Assembly (NCBI GenBank): GCA_027491085.1
Contig: JAIXWW010000009.1
Coordinates: 452,329-516,328 of the forward strand
Length of the DNA: 64,000 bases
Origin: Bacteroidota bacterium
Lineage (GTDB): Bacteria > Bacteroidota > Bacteroidia > UKL13-3
Direction: 5' to 3'
Shown here: positions 16,622 through 24,565 of the stretch, piece after piece
Layout: each line of letters opens with the position of its first letter
Position numbering within the stretch: position 1 is the stretch's first letter
Program-made: the position numbers and the translations under genes
The notes under the pieces: model-generated
Told to the model about the DNA's origin: nothing
The model's database searches: none
The model's input: the letters and a program-made list of their open reading frames with translations, nothing else

Positions 16622-18880
16622 CTATGCTTTGCTTTGAGCATCAACTACTGCAATAGTAACCATATTTACAATTTCGCGCACACTACTTCCTAACTGTAAT
16701 ACGTGAGCCGATTTTTTTAAACCTAATAGAACTGGTCCAACAGCTTCGGCTGATCCTAATTCTTGTAACATTTTATAGGTAATATTTCCTGATGATAATG
16801 AAGGGAAAATTAAAGTATTAACAGGCTCTCCATTTAATTCACTAAAAGGAAAATTAGCGCTTAATAGTTTTTGATTTAAAGCCACATTAGCTTGAATATC
16901 GCCATCAACCACCATTTTAGGATATTTTTCTTTTAATGTATTGCGCACCTTCATCATTTTTTGAGGCACTTCACCATCGGCTGATCCAAAATTACTGTAA
17001 CTTAATAAGGCAATGCGAGGTTCAATGTTGAACTTTTTAACAGCTTTGTAGGTTGAATAAGTAATATCTACTAGGTCTTCAGCGCTTGGGTAACGGTTAA
17101 CTGTAGTATCAGAAAAGAATAATGGTCCTTTTTTGCTTAGCATAATGTACATACCAGCTACGTTTTTGGTATCGTCTTCTTTTCCTAATATTTGCAAGGC
17201 AGGCTTAATAGAAGTGGGGTAGTTTTTAGTTAATCCACTTATCATGGCATCTGCCTCGCCCATTTCTACCATCATTGGAGCATAATAATTTCTTTCACGC
17301 ATTAACTTGCGAGCTTCGTGTAAGGTTATGCCTTTACGTTGGCGTTTCATAAAGAAAATATCAGCAAATGCATTGCGTTTAGCTTCTTCTTCTAACGGAT
17401 CAATAATGCTTATATCTCCCAATTTTATATGGTTTTCAGCTATAATGGCATTTATTTTTTCTCTATTTCCTAATAAAATTGGAATAGCAATTCCTTCGTC
17501 TTTTACAATTTGGGCTGCACGTAATATTTTATAATTATCGGCTTCAGCAAATACTACACGTTTTGGATTTAACTTAGCTTTATCTGTTATAGCTCTTACA
17601 AAATTGCTTTCTTTACCCAAACGAGCTAATAACTGGTGATTGTATTTTTCCCAATCATGAATTGGATTTTTAGCTACTCCACATTCCATAGCTGCTTTGG
17701 CCACAGCGGGCGAAACTGTTGTAATTAACCTTGGGTCAATTGGTTTAGGAATAATATAGTTTTTACCAAAAGTTACATTTTTTTCGTTGTAAGCTAAATT
17801 TACTATTTCTGGAACAGGCTCTTTGGTTAATTGAGCTAAAGCATGCACAGCTGCAATTTTCATTTCCTCAGTAATTTTAGTAGCTCTAACATCTAAAGCA
17901 CCTCTAAAAATGTATGGGAAACCTAATACATTGTTCACTTGATTAGGATAATCGCTGCGGCCAGTTGCCAAAATAATATCGGGGCGTGAAGCCATTGCTA
18001 AATCGTACGATATTTCAGGATTTGGATTTGCTAAAGCAAATACGATACAATCTTTGGCCATGCTGCGCAGCATATCTTGGCTAACCACATCTGCTTTTGA
18101 TAATCCAACAAATACATCTGCATTTTGTATGGCATCTGATAAAGTATTTAGATTACGGCTGGTAGCAAACTGTTTTTTAGTGTTATCTAAATTAGGACTA
18201 TCAGTTCTAATAACTCCTTTGCTATCGCACATAATGAGGTTTTCTTTTTGAACCCCTAATGCCAACATAATTTTAGCACAACTAATAGCCGATGCTCCTG
18301 CACCATTGTAAACTACTTGAACATCTTTAATATTTTTACCTACTAATTCCAATGCATTTAACAGGGCAGCACCTGTAATAATTGCTGTTCCGTGTTGATC
18401 ATCGTGCATAATTGGAATATCCAATTCTTCTTTTAACCTTTGTTCTATTTCAAAACATTCAGGTGCTTTAATATCTTCTAAGTTAATACCACCAAAAGTA
18501 CAAGCTATGTTTTTTACGGTATTGATAAACTCTTCTGTATTTTTTGTACTGATTTCAATATCAAAAACATCAATGTCGGCAAAAATTTTGAATAAAACGC
18601 CTTTGCCTTCCATTACCGGTTTAGAGGCTTCAGGACCAATATCTCCAAGACCTAAAACTGCAGTTCCATTTGAAATTACAGCTACTAAATTGCCTTTGGC
18701 AGTATATTTATAAACATCATCAGGATTTTCTGCTATAGCCAAACATGGCTCTGCTACCCCTGGTGAATAGGCTAAACTTAAATCGCGTTTGGTATTGGTA
18801 GGTTTGGTAGGTACTACAGCTATTTTACCTGGTCGGCCTTTACTGTGATATTTTAATGCATCTTCTTTTAATTGACTCAT
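16622..18880 (-). CDS. maeB: NADP-dependent malic enzyme with phosphotransacetylase-like domain
   Basis: 752 aa, the MaeB architecture. The N-terminal malic enzyme (about 1-410) has LSLAYSPGVAEPC, GLGDIGPEASKPVMEGKG, HDDQHGTAIITGAAL and the Rossmann loop VVYNGAGASAISCAKIM. The C-terminal ~330 residues resemble phosphate acetyltransferase (VVFAEADNYKILRAAQIV to VLLGLKKSAHVLQLGSSVREIVNM). In known MaeB enzymes this domain senses acetyl-CoA and does not catalyse acetyl transfer. The reaction is oxidative decarboxylation of malate to pyruvate with NADPH. It leads a likely two-gene operon with ispB. Confidence 0.95.
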   Translation of the reverse strand: MSQLKEDALKYHSKGRPGKIAVVPTKPTNTKRDLSLAYSPGVAEPCLAIAENPDDVYKYTAKGNLVAVISNGTAVLGLGDIGPEASKPVMEGKGVLFKIFADIDVFDIEISTKNTEEFINTVKNIACTFGGINLEDIKAPECFEIEQRLKEELDIPIMHDDQHGTAIITGAALLNALELVGKNIKDVQVVYNGAGASAISCAKIMLALGVQKENLIMCDSKGVIRTDSPNLDNTKKQFATSRNLNTLSDAIQNADVFVGLSKADVVSQDMLRSMAKDCIVFALANPNPEISYDLAMASRPDIILATGRSDYPNQVNNVLGFPYIFRGALDVRATKITEEMKIAAVHALAQLTKEPVPEIVNLAYNEKNVTFGKNYIIPKPIDPRLITTVSPAVAKAAMECGVAKNPIHDWEKYNHQLLARLGKESNFVRAITDKAKLNPKRVVFAEADNYKILRAAQIVKDEGIAIPILLGNREKINAIIAENHIKLGDISIIDPLEEEAKRNAFADIFFMKRQRKGITLHEARKLMRERNYYAPMMVEMGEADAMISGLTKNYPTSIKPALQILGKEDDTKNVAGMYIMLSKKGPLFFSDTTVNRYPSAEDLVDITYSTYKAVKKFNIEPRIALLSYSNFGSADGEVPQKMMKVRNTLKEKYPKMVVDGDIQANVALNQKLLSANFPFSELNGEPVNTLIFPSLSSGNITYKMLQELGSAEAVGPVLLGLKKSAHVLQLGSSVREIVNMVTIAVVDAQSKA

Positions 18881-18935
18881 TACTTAATAATTACTATTTT
18901 TAGATTTTTGTTGAAACAATAATCTTGTAAAAAAA

Positions 18936-18943
18936 CAAACGTA
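18936..18943 (-). promoter_or_regulatory. Candidate -7 box of maeB
   Basis: TACGTTTG on the minus strand matches TAnnTTTG and lies about 56 bp before the maeB start. No TTG is found at the usual distance upstream. Confidence 0.4.
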
Positions 18944-19044
18944 CTAATTGTTTTTGATTATAAAAATTTGATAAAAAATATAGTTGCAACTATTTTCACA
19001 TAATTGCAACTATACCTGTCTTAAGACTTTGATTTTATAAATAT

Positions 19045-20997
19045 TTAGTTTGCTTTTAAAACATACTTTAATACTTTTTGATATAGCTCATCTGGCTTAA
19101 ACGGTTTGGTAACAAAATCATTCATACCTGCTTCTAATACCTTGTTTCTGGTTTCTAAAAATGCATCGGCACTTAATGCTATAATTGGCACTTGGCGGTT
19201 TTTAACTGGGGTATTTGGTGAGCGAATTAATTCAGCAGCTTCAAAACCGCTCATCTCGGGCATTTGTAAGTCCATTAGAACCAAATCAATATCATCTCGT
19301 TGAGATAATGTTTCGATAGCCTCTAAACCATTATTAGCAATTAAAACCTCAGTGTTCCATTTTTTGAAAAACTGTTTTGCTACAAATTGATTCATTACAT
19401 TATCTTCTACTACCAATATTTTAAATTTACTTAAATCGTAAATTTCGTCATTGGTTTTTTCGTCTTCAATTTTACTTAAAGTACTGGTTTCAAAAGGTAG
19501 TTCAACACCAAAAGTAGTTCCTTCTCCAACTTTACTTTTAATGGTAATATTTCCATTTTGAAGTAAGGTTAAGTTTTTTGTAATGGCAAGCCCCAGTCCA
19601 GTTCCCCCAAATTTGCGGGTGGTGTCGGTATATGCTTGGGTAAAACTTTCAAATATTTTTGATTGTTTGTGTTCAGGAATTCCAATACCTGTATCACTTA
19701 CCGTAAATTGAACTTTACTCTTATTTTCTTCGGTTTCAATTAAATTAACGGTTACAGTAATAGCTCCTTTTGAAGTAAATTTCAGTGCATTACCAACCAA
19801 ATTAAACAAAATTTGATTCAATCTGTAAGGGTCACCTTTTAGAATTGCAGGAATTTTTTCATCAATAGTTACTGTAAAATCTAAACCTTTTTCTTTTGAA
19901 CGGTAATCAAACGTTTTATGCAATTCATTCATTCGTTGGCGAATGTCAAAATCAATGTTCTCAAAAGTAATTTTACCAGCTTCAATTTTGGAAAAATCTA
20001 GAATATCGTTTATAATAACCAATAAATTGTCAGCTGAATACCTGATTGATTTTAAGTTTTCTAAAGCAGTTCCAGCAAATATTTTTTCATCAAGTAATAA
20101 ATCAGTTAAACCCATAATGGCATTCATTGGGGTTCTAATTTCATGACTCATATTTGATAGAAACTCGGTTTTAGCTTTAGCTGAACTTATCGCATCGTTT
20201 CGGGCTTGTAATAACTCTTTTTGAAACTTTTTATTTTCGGTTATATCCTTACTAAAAATGGCAGCTCCAGTAGTTTCTCCTTCACTTTTAATAGGATTGT
20301 AAGTTGTTTCAAAACAAAAATATTCATCATTTATGGTTAATTCTTCTACATATGTTAGGCTATTTCCTTTTAAACATTCGGTAAAATGATTTAACACTTC
20401 TGGGTCACTTATGATCTCGGTAACTGGCTGACCAATATAAATATCGATGTTTTGTTGAGAACTAATACGGTTTTTAAATGAAGAGTTAAAAGAAATAATA
20501 CTTAATTCTTTATCAATAGCATAAATATTATTGTGTGTACTTTCAACAATTGCCGTTAAACGGTTATTGTTTTCTTTAATTTCGGCCTCAGCTTTAACGC
20601 GTTGATTTTCAATTTCCCATAATCGAACTCCGTTTAATATAACTTTTTGAATATAGTCGGGGCTTAGTTCGGCTTTTGGAAAGTAATCGAAAGCACCATT
20701 TTTAATCATTTGAACTGCAAGCTTTTCATCCCCTTGGGAAGTCATTACAGCAATAGGAGTAAAAACTTTTAGTTCACGAATTTTTTTTAGTAATTCTAAT
20801 CCATCAACTCCTGGTAACAAATAATCTAAAAATATACAATTATATTTATGCTTATTAACTACTTCAAGTGTTTCGGTTGCGTTTTTACAAATGTCTAATT
20901 CATATGTTAAACCAGTTTTTTTTAGTGCACGCTGAAATGACATGATATCAATGTCATCATCATCAACTAATAACAGTTTATAATTTTCTGATTGCAT
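19045..20997 (-). CDS. Hybrid histidine kinase, REC-PAS-HisKA-HATPase-REC
   Basis: 650 aa without membrane segments, so cytoplasmic. In order: an N-terminal receiver (about 1-125, LLVDDDDIDIMS and phospho-Asp in CIFLDYLLPGVDG), a coiled linker, a PAS domain (about 145-265, ending FSKDITE), HisKA (FLSNMSHEIRTPMNAIMGL), HATPase (FNLVGNALKFT, VSDTGIGIP, FGGTGLGLAI) and a C-terminal receiver (KILVVEDNVMNQF, LVLMDLQMPEMSGFEAA). The N-terminal receiver suggests it takes phosphate or a signal from another partner, perhaps the single-domain regulator encoded 34 bp upstream. The output is unknown. Confidence 0.93.
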   Translation of the reverse strand: MQSENYKLLLVDDDDIDIMSFQRALKKTGLTYELDICKNATETLEVVNKHKYNCIFLDYLLPGVDGLELLKKIRELKVFTPIAVMTSQGDEKLAVQMIKNGAFDYFPKAELSPDYIQKVILNGVRLWEIENQRVKAEAEIKENNNRLTAIVESTHNNIYAIDKELSIISFNSSFKNRISSQQNIDIYIGQPVTEIISDPEVLNHFTECLKGNSLTYVEELTINDEYFCFETTYNPIKSEGETTGAAIFSKDITENKKFQKELLQARNDAISSAKAKTEFLSNMSHEIRTPMNAIMGLTDLLLDEKIFAGTALENLKSIRYSADNLLVIINDILDFSKIEAGKITFENIDFDIRQRMNELHKTFDYRSKEKGLDFTVTIDEKIPAILKGDPYRLNQILFNLVGNALKFTSKGAITVTVNLIETEENKSKVQFTVSDTGIGIPEHKQSKIFESFTQAYTDTTRKFGGTGLGLAITKNLTLLQNGNITIKSKVGEGTTFGVELPFETSTLSKIEDEKTNDEIYDLSKFKILVVEDNVMNQFVAKQFFKKWNTEVLIANNGLEAIETLSQRDDIDLVLMDLQMPEMSGFEAAELIRSPNTPVKNRQVPIIALSADAFLETRNKVLEAGMNDFVTKPFKPDELYQKVLKYVLKAN

Positions 20998-21030
20998 AGG
21001 CTAATTTTGTTTAACAATAAGTAAACTCAA

Positions 21031-21459
21031 TTAGGTTGGAAATTCGCACAATTTCCAATAACTATTTAAAGTACTAACCACATCCATAAATTGATCCATT
21101 GATAATGGTTTAAGGATATAACCAGCTACATTTAAATTAAATGCTTCTACTTTATCATTGTCTTCGTTCGAAGTAGTCATAACAAAAACACTTAAGTTTT
21201 TTAAATGCTCATCTTTTCTCAGTTCACGTAAAAACTCAATTCCACCCATTTTAGGCATGTTTAAGTCGAGTAGGATAATTTTAGGTGTTTTTAAAGGTGC
21301 ATTTATATGAATATCGCGTAAATATTCTAATGCTTCTATACCATTATTGGTAATATGTAATGGATTAGTTACATTATTCTTTTTAAATGCACGTCTAACG
21401 TTCATTATATCCACTTCATCATCTTCTACTAGTAGTATGTTAATCATTCGTTCGCTCAT
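21031..21459 (-). CDS. Single-domain response regulator, Rcp1-like
   Basis: 142 aa consisting of one receiver domain with no output domain. ILLVEDDEVDIMNVRRAFKKN holds the acidic pocket, IILLDLNMPKMGGIEFL the phospho-Asp, VFVMTTSNED the Thr/Ser and YILKPLS the Lys. The style resembles small CheY-like partners of light-sensing or hybrid kinases (Rcp1 group). It lies 34 bp upstream of the hybrid kinase in the same direction. The 202 bp upstream (21460-21661), shared with divergent ispH, are very AT-rich with no clear promoter boxes. Confidence 0.9.
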   Translation of the reverse strand: MSERMINILLVEDDEVDIMNVRRAFKKNNVTNPLHITNNGIEALEYLRDIHINAPLKTPKIILLDLNMPKMGGIEFLRELRKDEHLKNLSVFVMTTSNEDNDKVEAFNLNVAGYILKPLSMDQFMDVVSTLNSYWKLCEFPT

Positions 21460-21661
21460 TTTAATTTAGCAATTTTAAATTCAATATTATACTTTTTTTG
21501 TATGTATTTATAATATACAATAAAAAACTTTCTAACAACTATTTGAATTGTAAAAAAACAAATACAAATAGCAGTGTTTTAACCTACAAAACCAAATAAA
21601 TTTTATTTTAATAAAATCAAAAAACTAATTTGAGTTATAAAAGTTAATATTGTAATGTTTT

Positions 21662-22504
21662 ATGAATGTAAATGTAGAAATAGACGATAATTCTGGTTTC
21701 TGTTTTGGGGTAGTTTTTGCAATCTCAATGGCGGAAGATATTTTAGATGCAGAAGGTAAATTATTTTGCCTTGGCGATATTGTTCATAACGATGAAGAAG
21801 TGTCGCGCTTAAAAGCCAAAGGATTGCAAATTATAAACCATGAGCAATTAAAAAATATTCGAAATGAAAAAGTGCTGATTAGAGCTCATGGTGAACCACC
21901 AGAAACTTATAAATTAGCCATGGAAAATCAAATAGAGCTTATCGATGCTAGTTGTCCAGTGGTTTTAAAATTACAAAATCGAGTTAGAGAAGCTTATAAC
22001 GATAATGAGCAGATACTGATATACGGCAAGCACGGCCATGCTGAGGTAAAAGGTTTGGTTGGACAAACTAATGGAGAGGCTAAAGTAGTAGAAACGTTTG
22101 AAGAATTAGAAACAATAGAATTACCTAAAAAACTTCAATTGTTTAGTCAAACCACAAAACGCACCAAAAACTTATACAAACTAAAAACTACCCTTGAAGA
22201 AAAAGGAATAGAAGTTGATTTTAACGATACCCTCTGCCGCCAAGTAAGTAACCGAGATGTTCAATTACCAAATTTTGTAAAAAAGTTTGACAAGGTAATA
22301 TTTGTAGCAGGTTTAAAGTCATCGAACGGAAAGGTGCTTTATGATGTTTGTAAAGAAAACAATCCTAATACATTTTTTGTTAGTAATAAAAACGAACTTA
22401 AAAAAGAATGGTTTAATGATAACGAAACCGTTGGTATTTGTGGGGCTACGAGTACACCACAATGGCAAATGGAAGAAGTAAAAGAAGCTATTTTAACATT
22501 ATAA
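21662..22504 (+). CDS. ispH: 4-hydroxy-3-methylbut-2-enyl diphosphate reductase
   Basis: 280 aa. This is the last enzyme of the MEP isoprenoid pathway, reducing HMBPP to IPP and DMAPP with a [4Fe-4S] cluster. The three cluster cysteines are visible: C14 (NSGFCFGV), C98 (DASCPVV) and C192 (DTLCRQV). IRAHGEPP and YGKHGHAEVKG supply substrate-binding His residues, and CGATSTPQWQMEEV closes the protein. The pathway product feeds the polyprenyl synthase encoded at 15628-16599. The glutathione peroxidase gene starts 5 bp after the stop, an operonic spacing. Confidence 0.95.
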   Translation: MNVNVEIDDNSGFCFGVVFAISMAEDILDAEGKLFCLGDIVHNDEEVSRLKAKGLQIINHEQLKNIRNEKVLIRAHGEPPETYKLAMENQIELIDASCPVVLKLQNRVREAYNDNEQILIYGKHGHAEVKGLVGQTNGEAKVVETFEELETIELPKKLQLFSQTTKRTKNLYKLKTTLEEKGIEVDFNDTLCRQVSNRDVQLPNFVKKFDKVIFVAGLKSSNGKVLYDVCKENNPNTFFVSNKNELKKEWFNDNETVGICGATSTPQWQMEEVKEAILTL

Positions 22505-22509
22505 AAAAC

Positions 22510-23079
22510 ATGAAAACAATAATTTTATCAAGCGCACTGCTATTAGTTGCAGGTTTTGTATTTTACAGTTTTAAAAACCGTAAAGTTGAAAACAGTACCA
22601 AAGGCAAAAGCTTTTACGATTTAACCATCAAATCTTTAGATGGGAAAACAGAAATTAGCATGAGCCAGTTTAAAGGTAAAAAGGTACTTTGTGTTAATGT
22701 AGCCAGTAAATGTGGTTATACTCCACAATATGAAGGCTTAGAAAAGTTGTATGAAAACAATAAAGAAAAGCTAGTTATTATTGGTTTTCCTTGTAACCAG
22801 TTTTTGTACCAAGAGTCAGGTTCTCCAGAAGAAATTGCCACTTTTTGCAAAAAAAATTATGGCGTAACTTTTCCACTTACTGAAAAAATTGACGTAAAAG
22901 GAAAAAACCAACATTCAGTTTACCAATGGTTAACCAATAAGGAAACTAATGGCTTAAAAGACGTGGAGGTTAAATGGAATTTTGGAAAATTTTTAATTGA
23001 TGAAAACGGAAAATTTGTAGAGTATTTTCCAAGTAAAACAGAACCTTTAAGCGAAGAAATTGCTAAATTCTTGAAATAA
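22510..23079 (+). CDS. Glutathione peroxidase family protein
   Basis: 189 aa from ATG 22510. Upstream in-frame codons merely re-read ispH. A hydrophobic N-terminus (about 3-20) acts as signal or anchor with no lipobox. Catalytic residues follow: Cys68 (NVASKCGYTPQY), Gln97 in GFPCNQF with a resolving-type Cys95, and Trp156-Asn157 (KWNFGKFL). It is a non-selenium, probably thioredoxin-dependent peroxidase acting on peroxides in the periplasm or at the membrane. A strong terminator follows. Confidence 0.92.
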   Translation: MKTIILSSALLLVAGFVFYSFKNRKVENSTKGKSFYDLTIKSLDGKTEISMSQFKGKKVLCVNVASKCGYTPQYEGLEKLYENNKEKLVIIGFPCNQFLYQESGSPEEIATFCKKNYGVTFPLTEKIDVKGKNQHSVYQWLTNKETNGLKDVEVKWNFGKFLIDENGKFVEYFPSKTEPLSEEIAKFLK

Positions 23080-23099
23080 ATTTATAAAAAATTTAGATA

Positions 23100-23140
23100 A
23101 GCCAAAATCAAAAAACTTATATTTGATTTTGGCTTTTTTT
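23100..23140 (+). terminator. Terminator of ispH-gpx operon
   Basis: A 13-bp perfect stem (23100-23112 with 23122-23134) is followed by a T-run to 23140. The comF ATG comes immediately after the T-run, at 23141. Confidence 0.85.
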
Positions 23141-23830
23141 ATGTTCAAATATTTACTTCAACTAATTTATCCCAATAACTGTATTTGCTGCTACCAGCAT
23201 TTGGTAGCAACGGAGAATTATGTTTGCACTGCATGCCTACTTGAACTTCCATTAACTAATTTTCATAATTTACCAGGAAATAACTTAGAAAAAGTATTTT
23301 GGGGTAGGAGTGTTATTGAAAAGGCTATTGCATTATTATATTATAAAAAAGGTGGTAAAACAGCTAAACTATTACGCGCTCTAAAATATCATAATAATCC
23401 TGAAATAGCATTGTTTTTAGGCAAGTATTATGGTACTTTTCTAAAAGAATTTATTGTTAAAAATGGTATTGAAGCAGTAGTTGCTATTCCTTTACATAAA
23501 AATAAATTGCGTATGCGCGGTTATAACCAAAGTGAAATGCTTTGTAATGGAATAGCCGAGACCCTAGGAATTGATAATTTAAGTACTCAAATAATTAGAA
23601 CAAAATTTACAGAAACTCAAACCAAAAAATCGAGATTAGAGAGAAGTGAGAATGTAAATAAAGTTTTTGAGATAACTAATACCGCCATTTTTGAAAATAA
23701 GCACATTTTATTAATTGATGATGTTATTACTACTGGTGCTACCATTGAAAGTTGTGCAAATGAATTAACTCAAATAGCTAATTGTAAAGTTAGTATAGGC
23801 GCATTGGCATTTGCTTATAATGGCGTTTAA
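23141..23830 (+). CDS. comF: ComF family phosphoribosyltransferase-like protein
   Basis: 229 aa from ATG 23141. A longer reading from TTG 23123 would run through the terminator stem. The N-terminal cysteine pairs at residues 14/16/17 and 29/32 form the ComF zinc finger. The PRPP-binding signature is HILLIDDVITTGATIESC, and VVAIPLHKNKLRMRGYNQSEML is the other family block. ComF proteins support DNA uptake for transformation in competent bacteria; the phosphoribosyltransferase substrate is unknown. The ATG follows the upstream T-run directly, so its own promoter would lie inside gpx, or it depends on readthrough. Confidence 0.88.
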   Translation: MFKYLLQLIYPNNCICCYQHLVATENYVCTACLLELPLTNFHNLPGNNLEKVFWGRSVIEKAIALLYYKKGGKTAKLLRALKYHNNPEIALFLGKYYGTFLKEFIVKNGIEAVVAIPLHKNKLRMRGYNQSEMLCNGIAETLGIDNLSTQIIRTKFTETQTKKSRLERSENVNKVFEITNTAIFENKHILLIDDVITTGATIESCANELTQIANCKVSIGALAFAYNGV

Positions 23831-23885
23831 GCAATTTTTTTGTTTGAATGGTTGTATTTGTTATTTAAATTGTATAAAATTGCAT

Positions 23886-24032
23886 ATGGATATTTTATTT
23901 GAAATAACAAAGTACATTCTTTGTGCAATTTTTTTATTGTCAATTGTAGGTTCAATTTTTTTATTAATTGCTGTTAATAAAATGAATAGTTATAAAAAAT
24001 TATTCAGCATTGAACACCAAGATCTGATTTAG
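23886..24032 (+). CDS. Possible small single-span membrane protein
   Basis: 48 aa from ATG 23886. There is one hydrophobic span (about residues 8-29) and a lysine-containing tail (NKMNSYKKLFSIEHQDLI). The frame is open back to 23811, but that part overlaps comF. No family is recognised. Position after comF and before a new promoter is compatible with a small gene; chance is a real alternative. Confidence 0.35.
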   Translation: MDILFEITKYILCAIFLLSIVGSIFLLIAVNKMNSYKKLFSIEHQDLI

Positions 24033-24061
24033 TTTTTTATTTTTTATAAAACATTTGATTG

Positions 24062-24069
24062 TATTTTTG
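24062..24069 (+). promoter_or_regulatory. Candidate -7 box of the DUF2452-like gene
   Basis: TATTTTTG is a full TAnnTTTG match 15 bp before ATG 24085, implying a leader of only about 10 nt. No TTG lies at standard spacing. Confidence 0.4.
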
Positions 24070-24084
24070 CTTTATACAATATAA

Positions 24085-24525
24085 ATGATGGAAGAAAATA
24101 CCATAGAGGAAAGTTATACTGGTTCAGCTAGTTTATCTCCAATACCATTAAGTATTGGGTCGCCAGTAATAAGACCAGAAGATAAAAACAAAATAAAGGC
24201 AAATGCTGTAGAGGCAATGCATCATTATGCAAATCAAGAAATCGGGATGCTTAAAAAACAAGCCGATTTAATCATGAGTCAGGTACGCGAAATAGAGGCT
24301 CGTCTTAAAATTTCAGAGCACATTTATGAAAGCAACTTAAAATTTACACCTGTTGTCAATCAAGTTTATCACTTATACGAAAAAGATAGTTATTATAACC
24401 TTTCTTTAATTGGTCCAGAAGAGTGGGGACGCAGTAAAACGGTAGGAAAATATTTAGCCAGCGTTAAGCTATTAGGCGACCATAGCTGGGATGTAATAAA
24501 AAAAGCAGAAAACACTTCCATTTAA
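24085..24525 (+). CDS. DUF2452-like cytoplasmic protein
   Basis: 146 aa, no signal peptide. An N-terminal low-complexity stretch is followed by a helical, possibly coiled-coil part (HHYANQEIGMLKKQADLIMSQVREIEARLKISEHIY). The C-terminal block is YHLYEKDSYYNLSLIGPEEWGRSKTVGKYLASVKLLGDHSWDVI, which I recognise as the DUF2452 pattern. Function is unknown. The start could be either of two adjacent ATG codons. Its last codons form one arm of the terminator at 24502-24543. Confidence 0.7.
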   Translation: MMEENTIEESYTGSASLSPIPLSIGSPVIRPEDKNKIKANAVEAMHHYANQEIGMLKKQADLIMSQVREIEARLKISEHIYESNLKFTPVVNQVYHLYEKDSYYNLSLIGPEEWGRSKTVGKYLASVKLLGDHSWDVIKKAENTSI

Positions 24526-24543
24526 TTGAGTGCTTTCTGCTTT
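24502..24543. terminator. Bidirectional terminator between convergent genes
   Basis: Arms at 24502-24516 and 24529-24543 (AAAGCAGAAA...CACT type) pair over 15 bp with one mismatch, with A-run and T-run flanks on both sides. It serves the plus-strand DUF2452-like gene and the minus-strand metallopeptidase gene. Confidence 0.8.
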
Positions 24544-24565
24544 CTTTTATCAATTTTGACTGTAG

